DNA of 64,000 nucleotides, from assembly GCA_003963305.1 (NCBI GenBank), contig RXJR01000023.1:158498-222497 (forward strand), given 5' to 3'. Under the pieces are notes generated by a model. That model was not told where the DNA came from, ran no database searches, and worked only from the letters and a program-made list of their open reading frames with translations. The translations under genes and the position numbers were made by a program. Source of the DNA: Candidatus Melainabacteria bacterium. Lineage in GTDB: Bacteria > Cyanobacteriota > Vampirovibrionia > Obscuribacterales > Obscuribacteraceae. Of this stretch, positions 1-9,297 are shown one piece after another. Position 1 is the first letter of the stretch, and each line of letters opens with the position of its first letter.

Positions 1-447
1 GTGACAGTGCCACCATTAGAGGGGCGGATCTACAAGACAGCGAAATCAGACAAAGAACCCGACCTTGCCATTCTCACCGCATCTGGTGCCACAAGCCCGG
101 GACTAGACCTGGATACTCTGCCTGCATCGGAAGGGCAGGAGGTGCAGGTAATGGGCTATCCGGTCGCATCTGAAATTATCGACAAAGACGCCGACAAACA
201 TTACTCTCCCACATTGAACAGCGGTCGCATCAGCCGCGTCACACCATCGCTTCTGCAGGTCGATGCGCCAGTCTCGCGCGGTAACAGCGGCGGACCAGTA
301 GTAAGCATCCGCGGTAAGGTACTGGGGGTGGTGGCACTGCGCGCCATTCTAAATGGAACGGAACTGCCCAACTTTGCCGGTGCCGTCACCACACAGTCGG
401 TGCAGAACTTTGCACCGGAGCTGTTTTCACACTTGTCGGTAAAATGA
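1..447 (+). CDS. Trypsin-like (S1/HtrA-type) serine protease, C-terminal part, cut by window edge
   Basis: The reading frame is open to the left edge, so this is only the C-terminal half; the GTG at base 1 is probably an internal codon. Visible residues include an Asp in a DLAIL context (residue 21 of the visible part), which fits the triad Asp. A GNSGGP motif at residues 94-99 holds the nucleophile Ser96. The His of the triad would lie upstream of the window. No PDZ domain follows, because the protein stops about 50 residues after the catalytic Ser, so it resembles a short trypsin-like protease and not full DegP. The family cleaves misfolded or exported proteins, usually in the envelope; the substrate here is unknown. 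A hairpin repeat array starts 7 bp after the stop. Confidence 0.8.
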   Translation: MTVPPLEGRIYKTAKSDKEPDLAILTASGATSPGLDLDTLPASEGQEVQVMGYPVASEIIDKDADKHYSPTLNSGRISRVTPSLLQVDAPVSRGNSGGPVVSIRGKVLGVVALRAILNGTELPNFAGAVTTQSVQNFAPELFSHLSVK

Positions 448-453
448 GGTGGT

Positions 454-540
454 GCACCCGGGACGGGTGCGTTCCATGTTTTGGCACCCGGGACAGTGCG
501 TTCCATGTTTTGGTGCACCCGGGACTGGTGCGTTCCATGG
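454..540. repeat. REP-like hairpin repeat array, copy 1 (three units)
   Basis: Three units of about 30 bp, each beginning GCACCCGGGAC and ending GTGCGTTCCATG. The first unit folds as GCACCCG-GGA-CGGGTGC, a perfect 7-bp stem. The second and third have shortened or altered inner stems but keep the outer GCAC/GTGC pairing. The same family recurs at about 42953-43050 and 63865-64000. It lies between the protease end and the convergent end of the next gene. Confidence 0.8.
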
Positions 541-566
541 TGTGCGTTTACGTGGAGCCGTGCGTA

Positions 567-1424
567 TTACTTTGATTTGAACATGTCAAAAAATCCGCCG
601 GGTTTCTTGGGCGGCGGGGCCACAGGCGCGGGCGCCTTCACGGGTGTTTTTGGCATGGCATCGAATGATTCATCATCATCGGCGCCGGCATCATCACTTT
701 CATCAAGCATCATCGCCATCTCGTCTTTGACCTTCTTGTAACCGGTCAAAGGTACAAAATCCGATGCTTTCACTTCAGTTTTGGCCGCCTTGTAGCAGTC
801 CATAACCATGACCATCTTGTTGCTTGTTTTGCCCATCTGGAACACTCTCATCGGCGTACCCGAATCGATCGGAATGTCAAGCATAGTCTTCATCATGCTG
901 TTAAATTGAGGAGGTGCCTGGATATCCTTGGCAATCCAGGCTTCAGCCATGGTAATTTCGTTCTTGGACTTGGCATCTTTTCGTTTTACAACAACCTGAT
1001 AGCAGGGAACCCCGAGAATAGACTGCTTCTTGCCGGTCTTCACCGGCGTCAAGACAACCGACTTGTCAGCGACTCGTTTTCCTCGCAGCAAGAACTTAGC
1101 CTTCCAATGCTCATAGGGAAGGTCCACATAATTCTTGTTGCTCTCGTTGTATACAAGGGCGTTCCATTTGGGCGCCTTGATAATCATCACCAGCCCGAGC
1201 TTATCGAATTTCACCCGCACAGCATTCGGCGTGATGCAGTAGAGAACGGTGCCAGCGAAATTGCTATTGACGTTAATCACCCAGGCTGGAATCAGCTTCT
1301 CTGAAGAGGCTTTGCTGTCGGCTACTGGAGTTTTACCGGCGTAAATGGGAAGCGGCAACGCCGTTGCGCTGCTTACGATCAAGGAAAGAGCGAGGCAAAT
1401 CTTTTGTACGAAACGCTTATCCAT
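567..1424 (-). CDS. Secreted protein of unknown function with Pro-rich C-terminal tail
   Basis: 285 aa. Residues 1 to about 29 form a signal peptide (KR charge, hydrophobic core, cleavage near IYAGK), so the protein is exported. The middle part (residues 50-220) is rich in beta-strand-like alternation with Trp, Tyr and Val, and loosely recalls LolA-like or DUF4412-type envelope proteins. That resemblance is an impression only. The last 60 residues are low-complexity: an acidic stretch (DESDDAGADDDES) followed by a Pro/Ala-rich segment and a GGFFDMF end. It is transcribed in the same direction as the TPR gene upstream, 57 bp away, so the two may be co-transcribed. No function is assigned. Confidence 0.75.
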   Translation of the reverse strand: MDKRFVQKICLALSLIVSSATALPLPIYAGKTPVADSKASSEKLIPAWVINVNSNFAGTVLYCITPNAVRVKFDKLGLVMIIKAPKWNALVYNESNKNYVDLPYEHWKAKFLLRGKRVADKSVVLTPVKTGKKQSILGVPCYQVVVKRKDAKSKNEITMAEAWIAKDIQAPPQFNSMMKTMLDIPIDSGTPMRVFQMGKTSNKMVMVMDCYKAAKTEVKASDFVPLTGYKKVKDEMAMMLDESDDAGADDDESFDAMPKTPVKAPAPVAPPPKKPGGFFDMFKSK

Positions 1425-1481
1425 GTCAGACCCTTCACACTGAATTTCGTTAATGACTCGAAAGCTAACTATAGCAGTTGT

Positions 1482-2993
1482 CTAAAGCAAAGGCATCTTG
1501 GGCGAGTCGATCTCGAACGACCAGACGTTGGTCGGCGCGCCGGGCGAGCGAAGATTAAGCACGAATTTAATCGCTTCGTTAACGGTCAAAACGGGCTCGC
1601 TTTTCGTCACCGAAAGATCGACCGACTGTGCTTTCTCGACAGTTTTAAAAGCCTGCTCGGTTCCCAACGACTGGTCGACGAGAAGAACACCTGCAAGAGG
1701 TTTTTCTTTCTTAGTAATAGCGGCAAATTTTATGCCGTTCTGACGATTCAATTCAAATTCCAGAACATTGAGTTTGCACAGACACTTCAAGTTCTCTACG
1801 GAAAAATCATCTCTGGCTAAGTTGAGCCGATAAGGCTTTTCTGGTACACCAACCAGTTTCTCACGCAATCGCCCAGCCAGATCGTTATCCGCTGCTTTCA
1901 CACAAGCCACCAGATATGATGGCAATGCGTCAGACGCGTTCAGCGATGCCGCTTTTGACAACATAGCTGTCATGTCACTTGTCTGCCCCTTGCGATCGAA
2001 AACCGCTGCCAACGCCAGATAGAACTTTTCTTCAGCGGGCGCAAGCTTTATTGCATGCCTGTATGCGGCTTCAGCCAGCTCGAGCCAGGCATTGCTCAGG
2101 GATGAATCAATAGCTGGAGCAATAGATTTGTTCTCGAACTCAAGACCCAACTTATAGTATCCGTCCGGCGACGCGAGCCCAACTGTAATTGCCTGATCGA
2201 GCAATTCCTTACCGCGTTTCGTATCAGCTGGTGTGCACAAGGCGGATAGTACTTGCAGATAGACCTGGTCATCCTTGGGCTTAGAATTGAGCGCCTCATT
2301 CTGAACTATTCGTGCACGGTCGAGCTCATTGGCACGAATCAATTCAATCAGCAACGTTATATTTGCACGCGACTTTTGTTCACTGCTCGTGGCTGCGGCA
2401 ACAGCTTTCTCGGCTGCATCTGCCGCTTGCTTCGGCTTGTCTAGCTTAGAGTAGGACACAGCCAGGTTGTACCACCAGTTAAACGTGCCGTTTTCAGCTT
2501 TACTCATCTGATTCAAAACTTCAATCGCGTCAGCCGGCTGTGCGTTTGCAATCAAAGATTGACTGAGTCCGATTCTTGCAGACCAACTTTCAGGTGCCAC
2601 CTTGACTGTCTTTTTGAAAGCCGGAATAGCCTTTTCGTAATAACCAAGCATCTGATTCATCTGTGCCAGATTGAGGTTAACGAGTTCATTATCAGGGGCA
2701 AGTTTCACAGCTTCCTGCGCCTCAGCCACTGCTTCATCGAAAAGATTGCCTTTCCATTTGAAAATTGACAGCACGCAATGAGGCAGCCAATAGCGCGGTG
2801 CGCTCTTAATTGCCTGGTATTCAAGATCGATTGCATCCTGAGATTTATCTGCAGCGAAAAGCGACATCGCCTTCTTAGACAACTCATCAGCCGATGAGGT
2901 CTTGCCTGCAATCACCGGCAAAACGGTCATCGACGAAAGGACGAAACACAGGGCGGCTCGCGTCACTCTATCGATTAACAATGGTCCAGTCAC
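1482..2993 (-). CDS. Exported TPR-repeat protein
   Basis: 503 aa with an N-terminal signal peptide (residues 1-29, cleaved near VIAGK). Residues 35-370 contain serial tetratricopeptide repeats; helical pairs with A-x3-A and L-x2-A spacing are visible around residues 36-65, 70-100, 105-135, 140-165, 175-205 and 300-350. The last 110 residues are not TPR-like. TPR solenoids mediate protein-protein contacts; partner and role are unknown. The start at 2993 leaves a normal signal peptide. It shares orientation with the downstream secreted protein (567-1424), suggesting a two-gene transcription unit for envelope proteins. It has no obvious link to the anaerobic island further right. Confidence 0.8.
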   Translation of the reverse strand: MTGPLLIDRVTRAALCFVLSSMTVLPVIAGKTSSADELSKKAMSLFAADKSQDAIDLEYQAIKSAPRYWLPHCVLSIFKWKGNLFDEAVAEAQEAVKLAPDNELVNLNLAQMNQMLGYYEKAIPAFKKTVKVAPESWSARIGLSQSLIANAQPADAIEVLNQMSKAENGTFNWWYNLAVSYSKLDKPKQAADAAEKAVAAATSSEQKSRANITLLIELIRANELDRARIVQNEALNSKPKDDQVYLQVLSALCTPADTKRGKELLDQAITVGLASPDGYYKLGLEFENKSIAPAIDSSLSNAWLELAEAAYRHAIKLAPAEEKFYLALAAVFDRKGQTSDMTAMLSKAASLNASDALPSYLVACVKAADNDLAGRLREKLVGVPEKPYRLNLARDDFSVENLKCLCKLNVLEFELNRQNGIKFAAITKKEKPLAGVLLVDQSLGTEQAFKTVEKAQSVDLSVTKSEPVLTVNEAIKFVLNLRSPGAPTNVWSFEIDSPKMPLL

Positions 2994-3052
2994 AGAAAAA
3001 CCAGATTTACAGTGGGCGGAGACTGATTACGGATTACTCTCTATAGCCTCAA

Positions 3053-3727
3053 CTATATCAACTGTTCAGAGCCGAAGCGATGAGGAACCTCTTGAGTGTC
3101 AAATCTAGAAAATTCATTGAGCGGCATGAATTGAGCTTCTTTCGGATCGAAATAAAACACGGCTCCTGTCTCGATTTTGTAAACCCAGGCATGCAAGTTA
3201 AGCTCACCGCGAGAAAGTTTCGCCGCCACGGCGGGATGCGTGCGAAGGTTTTCCAACTGAATCAGCACATTTTCTTGCACTGCCACACTGCGCAAATCTT
3301 CTTCGCTGTAATCGACATAATTTTCAGTAGCAATTCTGCGTGTAGCCTCGGCATGATTGAGCCATGCTGCCAGTGCAGGCATATTCTTGATTTTCGAAGG
3401 ATTCAAAAGAGCATCCATGGCACCACAAAGCGAATGACCACAGACGATAATATCTTTCACGTTGAGACCACCAACAGCAAATTCGATGGTGGCACCTTCT
3501 CCGCCATTAGATGCACCATAAGGCGGAATGATATTGCCTGCGTTTCTCAGAATGAAGAGTTCGCCTGGTTCTGTTTGGGTAATCAAATTCGGGTTGATTC
3601 TAGAATCCGAACAAGTGATAAACAAGGCGTCAGGAGACTGCCCCTTCGACAAACGCTCGAACAATTCTTTCTGTGAAAGAAATATCTGAGTCTTGAATTG
3701 GTGAAGACCTGAAACTAATTTCTTCAC
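3053..3727 (-). CDS. Beta-class carbonic anhydrase
   Basis: 224 aa, normal for the family. It interconverts CO2 and bicarbonate in the cytoplasm. Zinc ligands are visible: Cys39 in CSDSR, then His98 and Cys101 in GHSLCGA. The Asp41-Arg43 dyad that gates the fourth coordination site is intact, and the RNAGN segment (61-65) is conserved. The sequence resembles the subclass near cyanobacterial CcaA/IcfA and E. coli Can. It lies upstream of the secreted-protein pair in the same orientation and about 290 bp from the end of the hyf-like operon. A monocistronic gene is likely. Confidence 0.95.
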   Translation of the reverse strand: MKKLVSGLHQFKTQIFLSQKELFERLSKGQSPDALFITCSDSRINPNLITQTEPGELFILRNAGNIIPPYGASNGGEGATIEFAVGGLNVKDIIVCGHSLCGAMDALLNPSKIKNMPALAAWLNHAEATRRIATENYVDYSEEDLRSVAVQENVLIQLENLRTHPAVAAKLSRGELNLHAWVYKIETGAVFYFDPKEAQFMPLNEFSRFDTQEVPHRFGSEQLI

Positions 3728-4019
3728 GGCTTGTCTCCTTAGCGTGCTGTCAGGCGTGTAGTTAAGGCTCTAAGTTATCTCGAACTGAGAATCTTACCCT
3801 CTTGGCAACCACACGGCTTGCATTCCACTATGGCATAGATATCTTGCACACAGCTTTAATGACCAGGCGCGGGCGGCCTCATGCTTCAAGACGAGTAACA
3901 ATCAGCATTAACAGAGCGATCGCCCGAGCACGTAACATTAGCTCAAACAAAGGCTGTTTTGAAAAGGCTCCAGCCTACATCCTGACATCAAGACCTGCTC
4001 AGTACAAGCCCTCAACAAC
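3728..4019. other. Intergenic region between carbonic anhydrase and the hyf-like operon
   Basis: About 290 bp without a convincing gene. It should contain the carbonic anhydrase promoter on the minus strand and the 3' end of the hyf-like operon. A 98-residue plus-strand frame (3802-4098) runs through it but is Arg-rich, has no ribosome binding site and enters the antisense of the hyfI-like gene; it is not a believable protein. I see no copy of the TCATCC-N4-GGATGA palindrome here. Confidence 0.5.
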
Positions 4020-4799
4020 TCAAACCCCCTCGCGCCCCATCAACCGGAACAATCCTTCCACTATGCTCCACGGATGCGGCGGGCATCCAGGTATATAAAA
4101 ATCGACCGGCAGCACGTCGGCAACACCGTTAGCCTCGGCGTAACCGCCGCGATGTACGCCGCCAGAGCAAGCACATGTTCCCACAGCGACAACTTTACGA
4201 GGTTCAGACATAGCCATGTAGCAAGATTTCAAAGCTTCATGCATGGCTTTCGGCACCGGACCCGTAACAAGCAAGACATCAGCAAATCGTGGGGAAGCCA
4301 CAACTGTAATTCCGAATCTCTCCATATCGAAAATTGGATTACCGGATGCAGAAAGTTCCAAATCACAAGCGCTACAGCCAGTAGAGACTACTCGGCAAGC
4401 GATTGATCTCTTGAACAAATTCCTCTGGGCAGGCACCGTACTCGATGCCGGCTGAATTGCAGTTCTTGCAGTCGACAAAAGTAAATCATCTTTAGTGGCA
4501 CGTGCAACGCTGATCCGTTTATCACTGACTATCGTCTTAGACGGGCATGCAGATATGCACAAAGAGCAGTTGATACAAGCGCTCAAGTCGATAGTGACCG
4601 CAGCGCCATCTCCTGAACGATCGCGAGCGATAGCATTAGTCGGACAAATTTTTTCACAAATATCGCACTCTTCCGACACGCAGGGGGTATCGGTAAGTTT
4701 TGGCAGGCACCGCGTTTCATCAGAAAACGCGTCGGGCATTTCTCTGGCTGTGACTACACCTTCGCCAAGCAAATAAGCAAGCATTTTAAGCACAATCAC
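4020..4799 (-). CDS. hyfI: Hyf/NuoB-like small subunit fused to an N-terminal 2x[4Fe-4S] ferredoxin domain (HyfH-HyfI fusion)
   Basis: 259 aa. Residues 35-95 are a two-cluster ferredoxin domain: Cys40, 45, 48, 52 (first spacing CX4C instead of CX2C) and the canonical Cys75, 78, 81, 85 followed by Pro. Residues 130-259 are the NuoB/HycG family: GCSACDLEL with Cys142 and Cys145, then GTCACSGG and IPGCPPHPW, which together ligate the proximal N2-type cluster. In E. coli these domains are the separate HyfH/HycF and HyfI/HycG subunits, so this is a fusion that would carry electrons to the large subunit on the cytoplasmic side of the membrane. A GTG start at 4799 is 3 bp after the hyfG-like stop; an ATG at 4784 is an alternative. 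It is the last gene of the hyf-like operon. Confidence 0.88.
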   Translation of the reverse strand: MIVLKMLAYLLGEGVVTAREMPDAFSDETRCLPKLTDTPCVSEECDICEKICPTNAIARDRSGDGAAVTIDLSACINCSLCISACPSKTIVSDKRISVARATKDDLLLSTARTAIQPASSTVPAQRNLFKRSIACRVVSTGCSACDLELSASGNPIFDMERFGITVVASPRFADVLLVTGPVPKAMHEALKSCYMAMSEPRKVVAVGTCACSGGVHRGGYAEANGVADVLPVDFYIPGCPPHPWSIVEGLFRLMGREGV

Positions 4800-4802
4800 A
4801 CC

Positions 4803-6281
4803 TCACAAATCGTGCCCCCCGTAGGAGAGCGCAAAGCTCTTGTTGCACAGAGGAAAGTCTGCAAGAAGATTATTCCGAACAGCGATAGCTAGAGCAGTCC
4901 AGTTGTTGACACTCGGATCTTTGATCGCATAGCGCTTTACTGCACCGTCTGCGTCGGTAAAGACCATGTGTATAAGCTCTCCACGATAAGCTTCCACGAC
5001 AGACACACCGACACTGTCTTTTTTCAGATGCTCAGGAGGCTCTTCGAAAAACTTACCGGGGGGCATTTCATCGATAAACTTTTCAATTAACATCAGACTC
5101 GTCTCAATCTCGCTAATGCGAACCTTTGATCGACTGAGGATGTCGCCTTCGTGTTCTACTGCAACAGCGGGTTTGATCCGAGGATAAACACCATGGGCGA
5201 AATAACTACGCGCATCATAATCCTGATCGCTGGCACGTCCAGAAGGTCCAGTCAAGCCGAAATCAAAAGCAAGGCGTTTCGAAACACGACCCACACCAGA
5301 AAACCGATCGACAGAAACTTGATTTGAGAGCATCGACTTCAGAGGTGGTGCCAACTTTTTCCTCAGTTCCACCGCTTGTTTCTGAATCTGAGCCAGACGA
5401 CTATCGGGATCGTGGAGCACGCCACCCGGGCAGACAAATCCACGAATCAAACGGCTGCCGCTGAGTAACTCGCCCAGTCCCAGCGCTACTCCTCTCAATC
5501 GACTCAGTGAAGCGGCGACGCCCAGATAACCGATATCACCAGCAAGACCACCGAGATCGCTTACATGCATGGCAACGCGCTCAATCTCCAGAGCCAGACT
5601 GCGCAGATAAAGAGCTCGTTCAGGAACCGCAATATCTGAAGAATTTTCGAGAGCAGTAGCGTTTGCCAGGGCGTAAGCAGCCGCGCTGTCACTGGCAGCC
5701 GACTCCGCGAGGAATCTCAGCTTCTTCCACGGCACCTCTGTCATGCGCTTTTCGATACCGCGATGAAGATAACCAAGGCGTATTTCCAGGTTGTAAACCA
5801 CTTCTCCCAGACAGCTAAAGTGAAAGTGCCCCGGTTCGATGATACCGGCATGAATAGGACCGACAGGTATTTCATAGATACCGCTTCCACTCACACGCAT
5901 CGATGAATAAGTCCGGAACGGAGAATCCGGATTTTCAGCAGCATCTGGCAGTAATGGAAAGAAGGATTCCCTGTACGATTCATGCAAAAGGTTGTGCTTG
6001 AGTCGGGGATGCCCTTCTGGTATCAGGCCAAACATATCCCATAGCGTTCGCTCTTGCCAGTGCGCCTGCGCTATGTGCGCGGTCAGAGAATGGTAGCGAT
6101 TTGTCTCCATCGGTGTGTACCAGAGCTCAGCATCGCCTGACTCCGTATTCAGTATCAAAGTGACAATCTGCCTTCCGTCAACCGAAGTGATCGAGCCAAG
6201 ACGAGTGTCGGGATGCTGCAGTCGCTTCTGCAGCAGCGCCAATCGTTCTCCATCGGGTACAGTCAAAACCTGGAGCTTCAT
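4803..6281 (-). CDS. hyfG: Hyf/Ehr-type large subunit (NuoC-NuoD fusion) lacking the NiFe cysteines
   Basis: 492 aa from ATG 6281, which overlaps the hyfF stop by 4 bp (ATGA); the frame extends 20 codons upstream but that part lies inside hyfF. The N-terminal ~150 residues are NuoC-like (ERTLWDMFGLIPEGHPRL); the rest is NuoD/HycE-like (GPIHAGIIEPGHFHFSCLGE, RLGYLHRGIEKRM). In active group 4 hydrogenases L1 reads CGICGFAH and L2 reads DPCxxC. Here the L1 region is RFLAESAASDSAAAYALANA with no Cys or His, and the C-terminus ends FALSYGGHDL where DPCxxC should be. It therefore cannot bind the NiFe site and resembles energy-converting hydrogenase-related (Ehr) complexes. The electron donor and acceptor are unknown. 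Confidence 0.88.
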   Translation of the reverse strand: MKLQVLTVPDGERLALLQKRLQHPDTRLGSITSVDGRQIVTLILNTESGDAELWYTPMETNRYHSLTAHIAQAHWQERTLWDMFGLIPEGHPRLKHNLLHESYRESFFPLLPDAAENPDSPFRTYSSMRVSGSGIYEIPVGPIHAGIIEPGHFHFSCLGEVVYNLEIRLGYLHRGIEKRMTEVPWKKLRFLAESAASDSAAAYALANATALENSSDIAVPERALYLRSLALEIERVAMHVSDLGGLAGDIGYLGVAASLSRLRGVALGLGELLSGSRLIRGFVCPGGVLHDPDSRLAQIQKQAVELRKKLAPPLKSMLSNQVSVDRFSGVGRVSKRLAFDFGLTGPSGRASDQDYDARSYFAHGVYPRIKPAVAVEHEGDILSRSKVRISEIETSLMLIEKFIDEMPPGKFFEEPPEHLKKDSVGVSVVEAYRGELIHMVFTDADGAVKRYAIKDPSVNNWTALAIAVRNNLLADFPLCNKSFALSYGGHDL

Positions 6282-7708
6282 AAGATTCCCAGAATCTCCT
6301 GCGTGAGTCCTGTAACGCCCATGAACAGTGAGCCACAGCAAAGCAGCAGTGGAATAAGAACGTTAGCAGCCGACAACAAAATCCGAGATTCGTGCTTAGG
6401 TGTGCCAAGAACCATATTGCAAACGTGCACGCTAACGGCAATAAAACCCAAAGCGAGCGAAGCCATCAAACAAATAGCAAAGAGAATCTGTCCCGAACTC
6501 ATTGCCTTCATCAATATCAACCATTCAACGACAAAAGAGCCGAAAGGCGGCATCCCTGTCACAGCAGCAGCAGCGAGGATAAGCGCCAGAGCACAAGCAG
6601 GCGAACTCTTCAGCACGCCACGAATCTTTGACAACTCTTTTGTGCCGCCAAGCTGAATGATGTTACCGGAAAGAAGAAAGAGAGCCACTTTTGCAATGCT
6701 ATGGTTGATAGCCTGCAGCAAGAAAAGTGATGGCGCACCAAGACCAATTGCAGAGAGCATGATTCCGACATTTTCGATGCTTGAATAAGCCCAGAGCCTC
6801 TTGATTCCAATTTGATTAACGAGAAATAGAGTCGAGGTAAAGGTGGTCAGCGCGCCCCAGAATATTGGCACGTTCGTAGCCAGCGTGTGGTAGTCAGTCA
6901 ACTTGACCAACTCGGTCAGTCGGCATATTGCAAACAGGGCGCAATTCAACAAACTTCCTGAAAGCATTGCCGAAGCCGGTGCCGGAGCTTCCGAGTGGGC
7001 ATCAGGCAACCAGGTGTGCAGGGGAAAAAGACCGGCTTTAGTGCCATAGCCCAGCAAGCAAAAGACGTATCCAAGCTGCACGAATTTTGGCTGCAAGTGT
7101 TTCGCCGCCGCAGTCAACAAGCGGATATCGAGTGTACCGGCAGGAATGAAATGTTGACTGGCAGCGAAAAATAGAATAGTACCGAGCAGAGCGAAGGCAA
7201 TACCGACGCTGCAAACGATCAAATATTTCCAGGTTGCTTCAAGGGCGTGCTTGTCGCGTCCATAATAGACAAGCGCCGCAGAAAACAACGTCGTCGCCTC
7301 GATTGATATCCACATGAATCCAAGGTTTTCCGATAGAAAAACAAAGTCCATGGCACAAAGAAAGAGCGCTGCGTAAAAGTAAAACCAGTTTTCGTTTTTT
7401 GGAACGGTCAAATTTCCGAGCTTGCTTTCGTTGGTGAAAAATACCGTCGCATGACTCAAGGAACTAGCTGCCACCACATTTGTAAGTACGACAAAAGCAG
7501 CGGATAGATGGTCAAGCCCGAAATCGACTGGCAATTTGAAGTGCAGATTAGCGTCTCGAAAGACCGGCGCCGTCAGCGCAATGACAGCAGCTAACTGCCC
7601 CCACATCAAAATGGGAACCAACTTTCGCAGAACCGTATTAGGCACACTGAAAAGACTGAGCAAACAGATAATTAACGGAATAAGGCAGAATGCAAGTAAT
7701 TCGTACAT
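6278..7708 (-). CDS. hyfF: Hyf-type antiporter-like membrane subunit (HyfF/NuoN-like)
   Basis: 476 aa, about 14 hydrophobic segments. It belongs to the proton-conducting transporter family of complex I, Hyf and Mrp subunits. Key features are the membrane Glu in WISIEATTL, the broken-helix Lys motif GYGTKAGLFPLHTWLPDAHSEAPAPASAMLSG-type region, and a second Lys-containing helix near GIKRLWAYSSIEN. These polar residues are thought to carry protons. ATG 7708 has a good AAGGAG site upstream. It is 9 bp downstream of hyfE and overlaps the next gene by ATGA, so translation is probably coupled. It would pump ions with HyfB for the membrane complex. Confidence 0.9.
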   Translation of the reverse strand: MYELLAFCLIPLIICLLSLFSVPNTVLRKLVPILMWGQLAAVIALTAPVFRDANLHFKLPVDFGLDHLSAAFVVLTNVVAASSLSHATVFFTNESKLGNLTVPKNENWFYFYAALFLCAMDFVFLSENLGFMWISIEATTLFSAALVYYGRDKHALEATWKYLIVCSVGIAFALLGTILFFAASQHFIPAGTLDIRLLTAAAKHLQPKFVQLGYVFCLLGYGTKAGLFPLHTWLPDAHSEAPAPASAMLSGSLLNCALFAICRLTELVKLTDYHTLATNVPIFWGALTTFTSTLFLVNQIGIKRLWAYSSIENVGIMLSAIGLGAPSLFLLQAINHSIAKVALFLLSGNIIQLGGTKELSKIRGVLKSSPACALALILAAAAVTGMPPFGSFVVEWLILMKAMSSGQILFAICLMASLALGFIAVSVHVCNMVLGTPKHESRILLSAANVLIPLLLCCGSLFMGVTGLTQEILGIL

Positions 7709-7717
7709 GACTGCTCC

Positions 7718-8368
7718 TTAATCCCTCAAATCGCTCAACTGAGCAATATCAATATGCTCAAAACTCTTCTGAATCTTGAAAATCAGCAGACCAGAAACCA
7801 TGACAGCAACGAGAAGGTCTAGCAGAATTCCCATTTCGACCATAAGCGGCATGCCTTTTGTTTGAGTAAGCGCGAATGTATAGATGCCATTTTCAATAAC
7901 CAGAAAACCAACGACCTGACTTATTGCCAGTCGCCGCGTCAACATCAAAATCAAACCGGAAAGCAATAAGGAAATTCCGGCGGAAACGCCCAGCCAAGAA
8001 TGACCTGCTACTTCCGAAGATGGAATGCCTTTAGCAAGCGCAAAGCTCAGTACAAATAGAACTATGCACAAATGCATCGACAAAGGCGCAGGCAGGAAGG
8101 TGCCCATGTCACGTTGAGCCATGAGTTTTTCGCTTATCCAGGCAAGGAAAGCCGGCACAACCAGCGCCTTCAAGAGACCAATCACTGCGCCGATTACACA
8201 CAATTCCTGATCACCCGTGATACTACCTATGTTGATAGTTGCGGCAGCAATTAAAAGTGCCTGAAAAGAAAACAGCCACAGGTTCACCCTCAGATGCAGC
8301 GATCCCAGGGCAAGACAAGCAAGCAGAGCGGCTGACAGCAAGCAAATTTCGTAGGGCGCTAATGTCAT
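7718..8368 (-). CDS. hyfE: Hyf membrane subunit E (NuoK-like)
   Basis: 216 aa, six or seven hydrophobic helices, matching HyfE in length (E. coli about 216). The GLLKALVVPAFLAWI segment and the MLTRRLAISQVVGFLVIENGIYTF segment, with its membrane Glu, are typical of HyfE/NuoK. The stop lies 9 bp before hyfF, and the start overlaps the hyfC stop by 4 bp. It forms part of the membrane arm of the Hyf-like complex. HyfD, a second antiporter-like subunit of E. coli Hyf, is absent here, so this complex has the HyfB-C-E-F membrane arm only. Confidence 0.9.
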   Translation of the reverse strand: MTLAPYEICLLSAALLACLALGSLHLRVNLWLFSFQALLIAAATINIGSITGDQELCVIGAVIGLLKALVVPAFLAWISEKLMAQRDMGTFLPAPLSMHLCIVLFVLSFALAKGIPSSEVAGHSWLGVSAGISLLLSGLILMLTRRLAISQVVGFLVIENGIYTFALTQTKGMPLMVEMGILLDLLVAVMVSGLLIFKIQKSFEHIDIAQLSDLRD

Positions 8369-9297
8369 AAAATGGATTTCCCGCTAACAGCAACAAAAAC
8401 AGCAATCAAACTAACGGTCATGATATAGGCTACAAACTCGGGGATTTTCCGCCACTGCAACTTAACAATCAAACCTTCGAGAACGCCGACCAGAAACGCC
8501 AGTAGAAAAATTCCGGCGACGCTGCAAAGCTCTTTCTCCAGCAGATTGCAACGTGCGTATGCTGGAATAGTATGCAGGAAACATTGCGCCGAGAGTCCCC
8601 AGAACATCGCCATCTTCAATACTTGCGTAAGTTCCAGGAGAAATAGATTTTTTGCCGACGCTTCAAGAATCATAGCTTCGTGGACCATTGTGAGTTCCAG
8701 GTGGGTGGTCGGGTCATCAACCGGCATTCGACTCAGCTCAACCAGACTGGCTAGAAAAACAGCAACGCCGACGAGCAGCCAGACGACAGACATACCAGCA
8801 CCGGGAGTGCTGGCAAAGATAACTGTAAGATCGGTGCTGTTGCAGGTGATTGCTAGCGCGATCAAGGCCAAACAAATGGCCGGCTCTACCAGAAAATTCA
8901 AAGTCGCTTCGCGGCTCGCACCAAACGCACCAAACGGAGAGCCTGCGTCCATCGCACCGAGCATGGTGAACATTTTTGCCAGGGCGAGAACATAAATGAC
9001 CACGAAAATGTCGGCTTGATGTGACCATGGTTTGATGGCTACCCAGGGAATAAGCCACGAAAGGGTCAACGCCGAGGACAAGCCGACAACTGTAGAGATG
9101 CGAAACACACCGCACATAGTGCCGCTTAAAGTTTCGTCCTTTTGAAAAAGCTTTGTCAGGTCCAGAAAAGGCTGCCAGATCGGTGAGCCGATGCGATTTT
9201 GCAAGCGAGCCTTAGTTTTTCGCAAAATACCAAGACAAAGTGGCGGCACAAAAGCGAGTGTAACGACAAACAGACTCCATACAAGTACCCGATTCAA
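8365..9297 (-). CDS. hyfC: Hyf membrane subunit C (HycD/NuoH-like)
   Basis: 310 aa with about eight transmembrane helices. Family features include the cytoplasmic loop KTKARLQNRIGSPIWQPFLDLTKLFQKDE near residues 27-55 (quinone-chamber or hydrophilic-arm contact) and the MPVDDPTTHLELTMVHEAMILE segment near residues 190-215, where acidic residues couple redox to ion movement. It anchors the NuoB/NuoD-like module to the membrane. Start and stop overlap its neighbours by 4 bp each (hyfB upstream, hyfE downstream), confirming the operon and the start at 9297. Confidence 0.92.
   Translation of the reverse strand: MNRVLVWSLFVVTLAFVPPLCLGILRKTKARLQNRIGSPIWQPFLDLTKLFQKDETLSGTMCGVFRISTVVGLSSALTLSWLIPWVAIKPWSHQADIFVVIYVLALAKMFTMLGAMDAGSPFGAFGASREATLNFLVEPAICLALIALAITCNSTDLTVIFASTPGAGMSVVWLLVGVAVFLASLVELSRMPVDDPTTHLELTMVHEAMILEASAKNLFLLELTQVLKMAMFWGLSAQCFLHTIPAYARCNLLEKELCSVAGIFLLAFLVGVLEGLIVKLQWRKIPEFVAYIMTVSLIAVFVAVSGKSIL

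Noticed and set aside
201..518. 105-codon minus-strand frame over the protease end
   Set aside because: It is antisense to a protease frame with clear catalytic motifs and runs through the hairpin repeats.
3802..4098. 98-codon plus-strand frame between carbonic anhydrase and hyfI
   Set aside because: Arg-rich, no ribosome binding site, and its end is antisense to the hyfI-like coding region.
4803..6281. Formate hydrogenlyase or hydrogenase-4 activity
   Set aside because: The large subunit lacks all NiFe-binding cysteines and no formate dehydrogenase gene is present.
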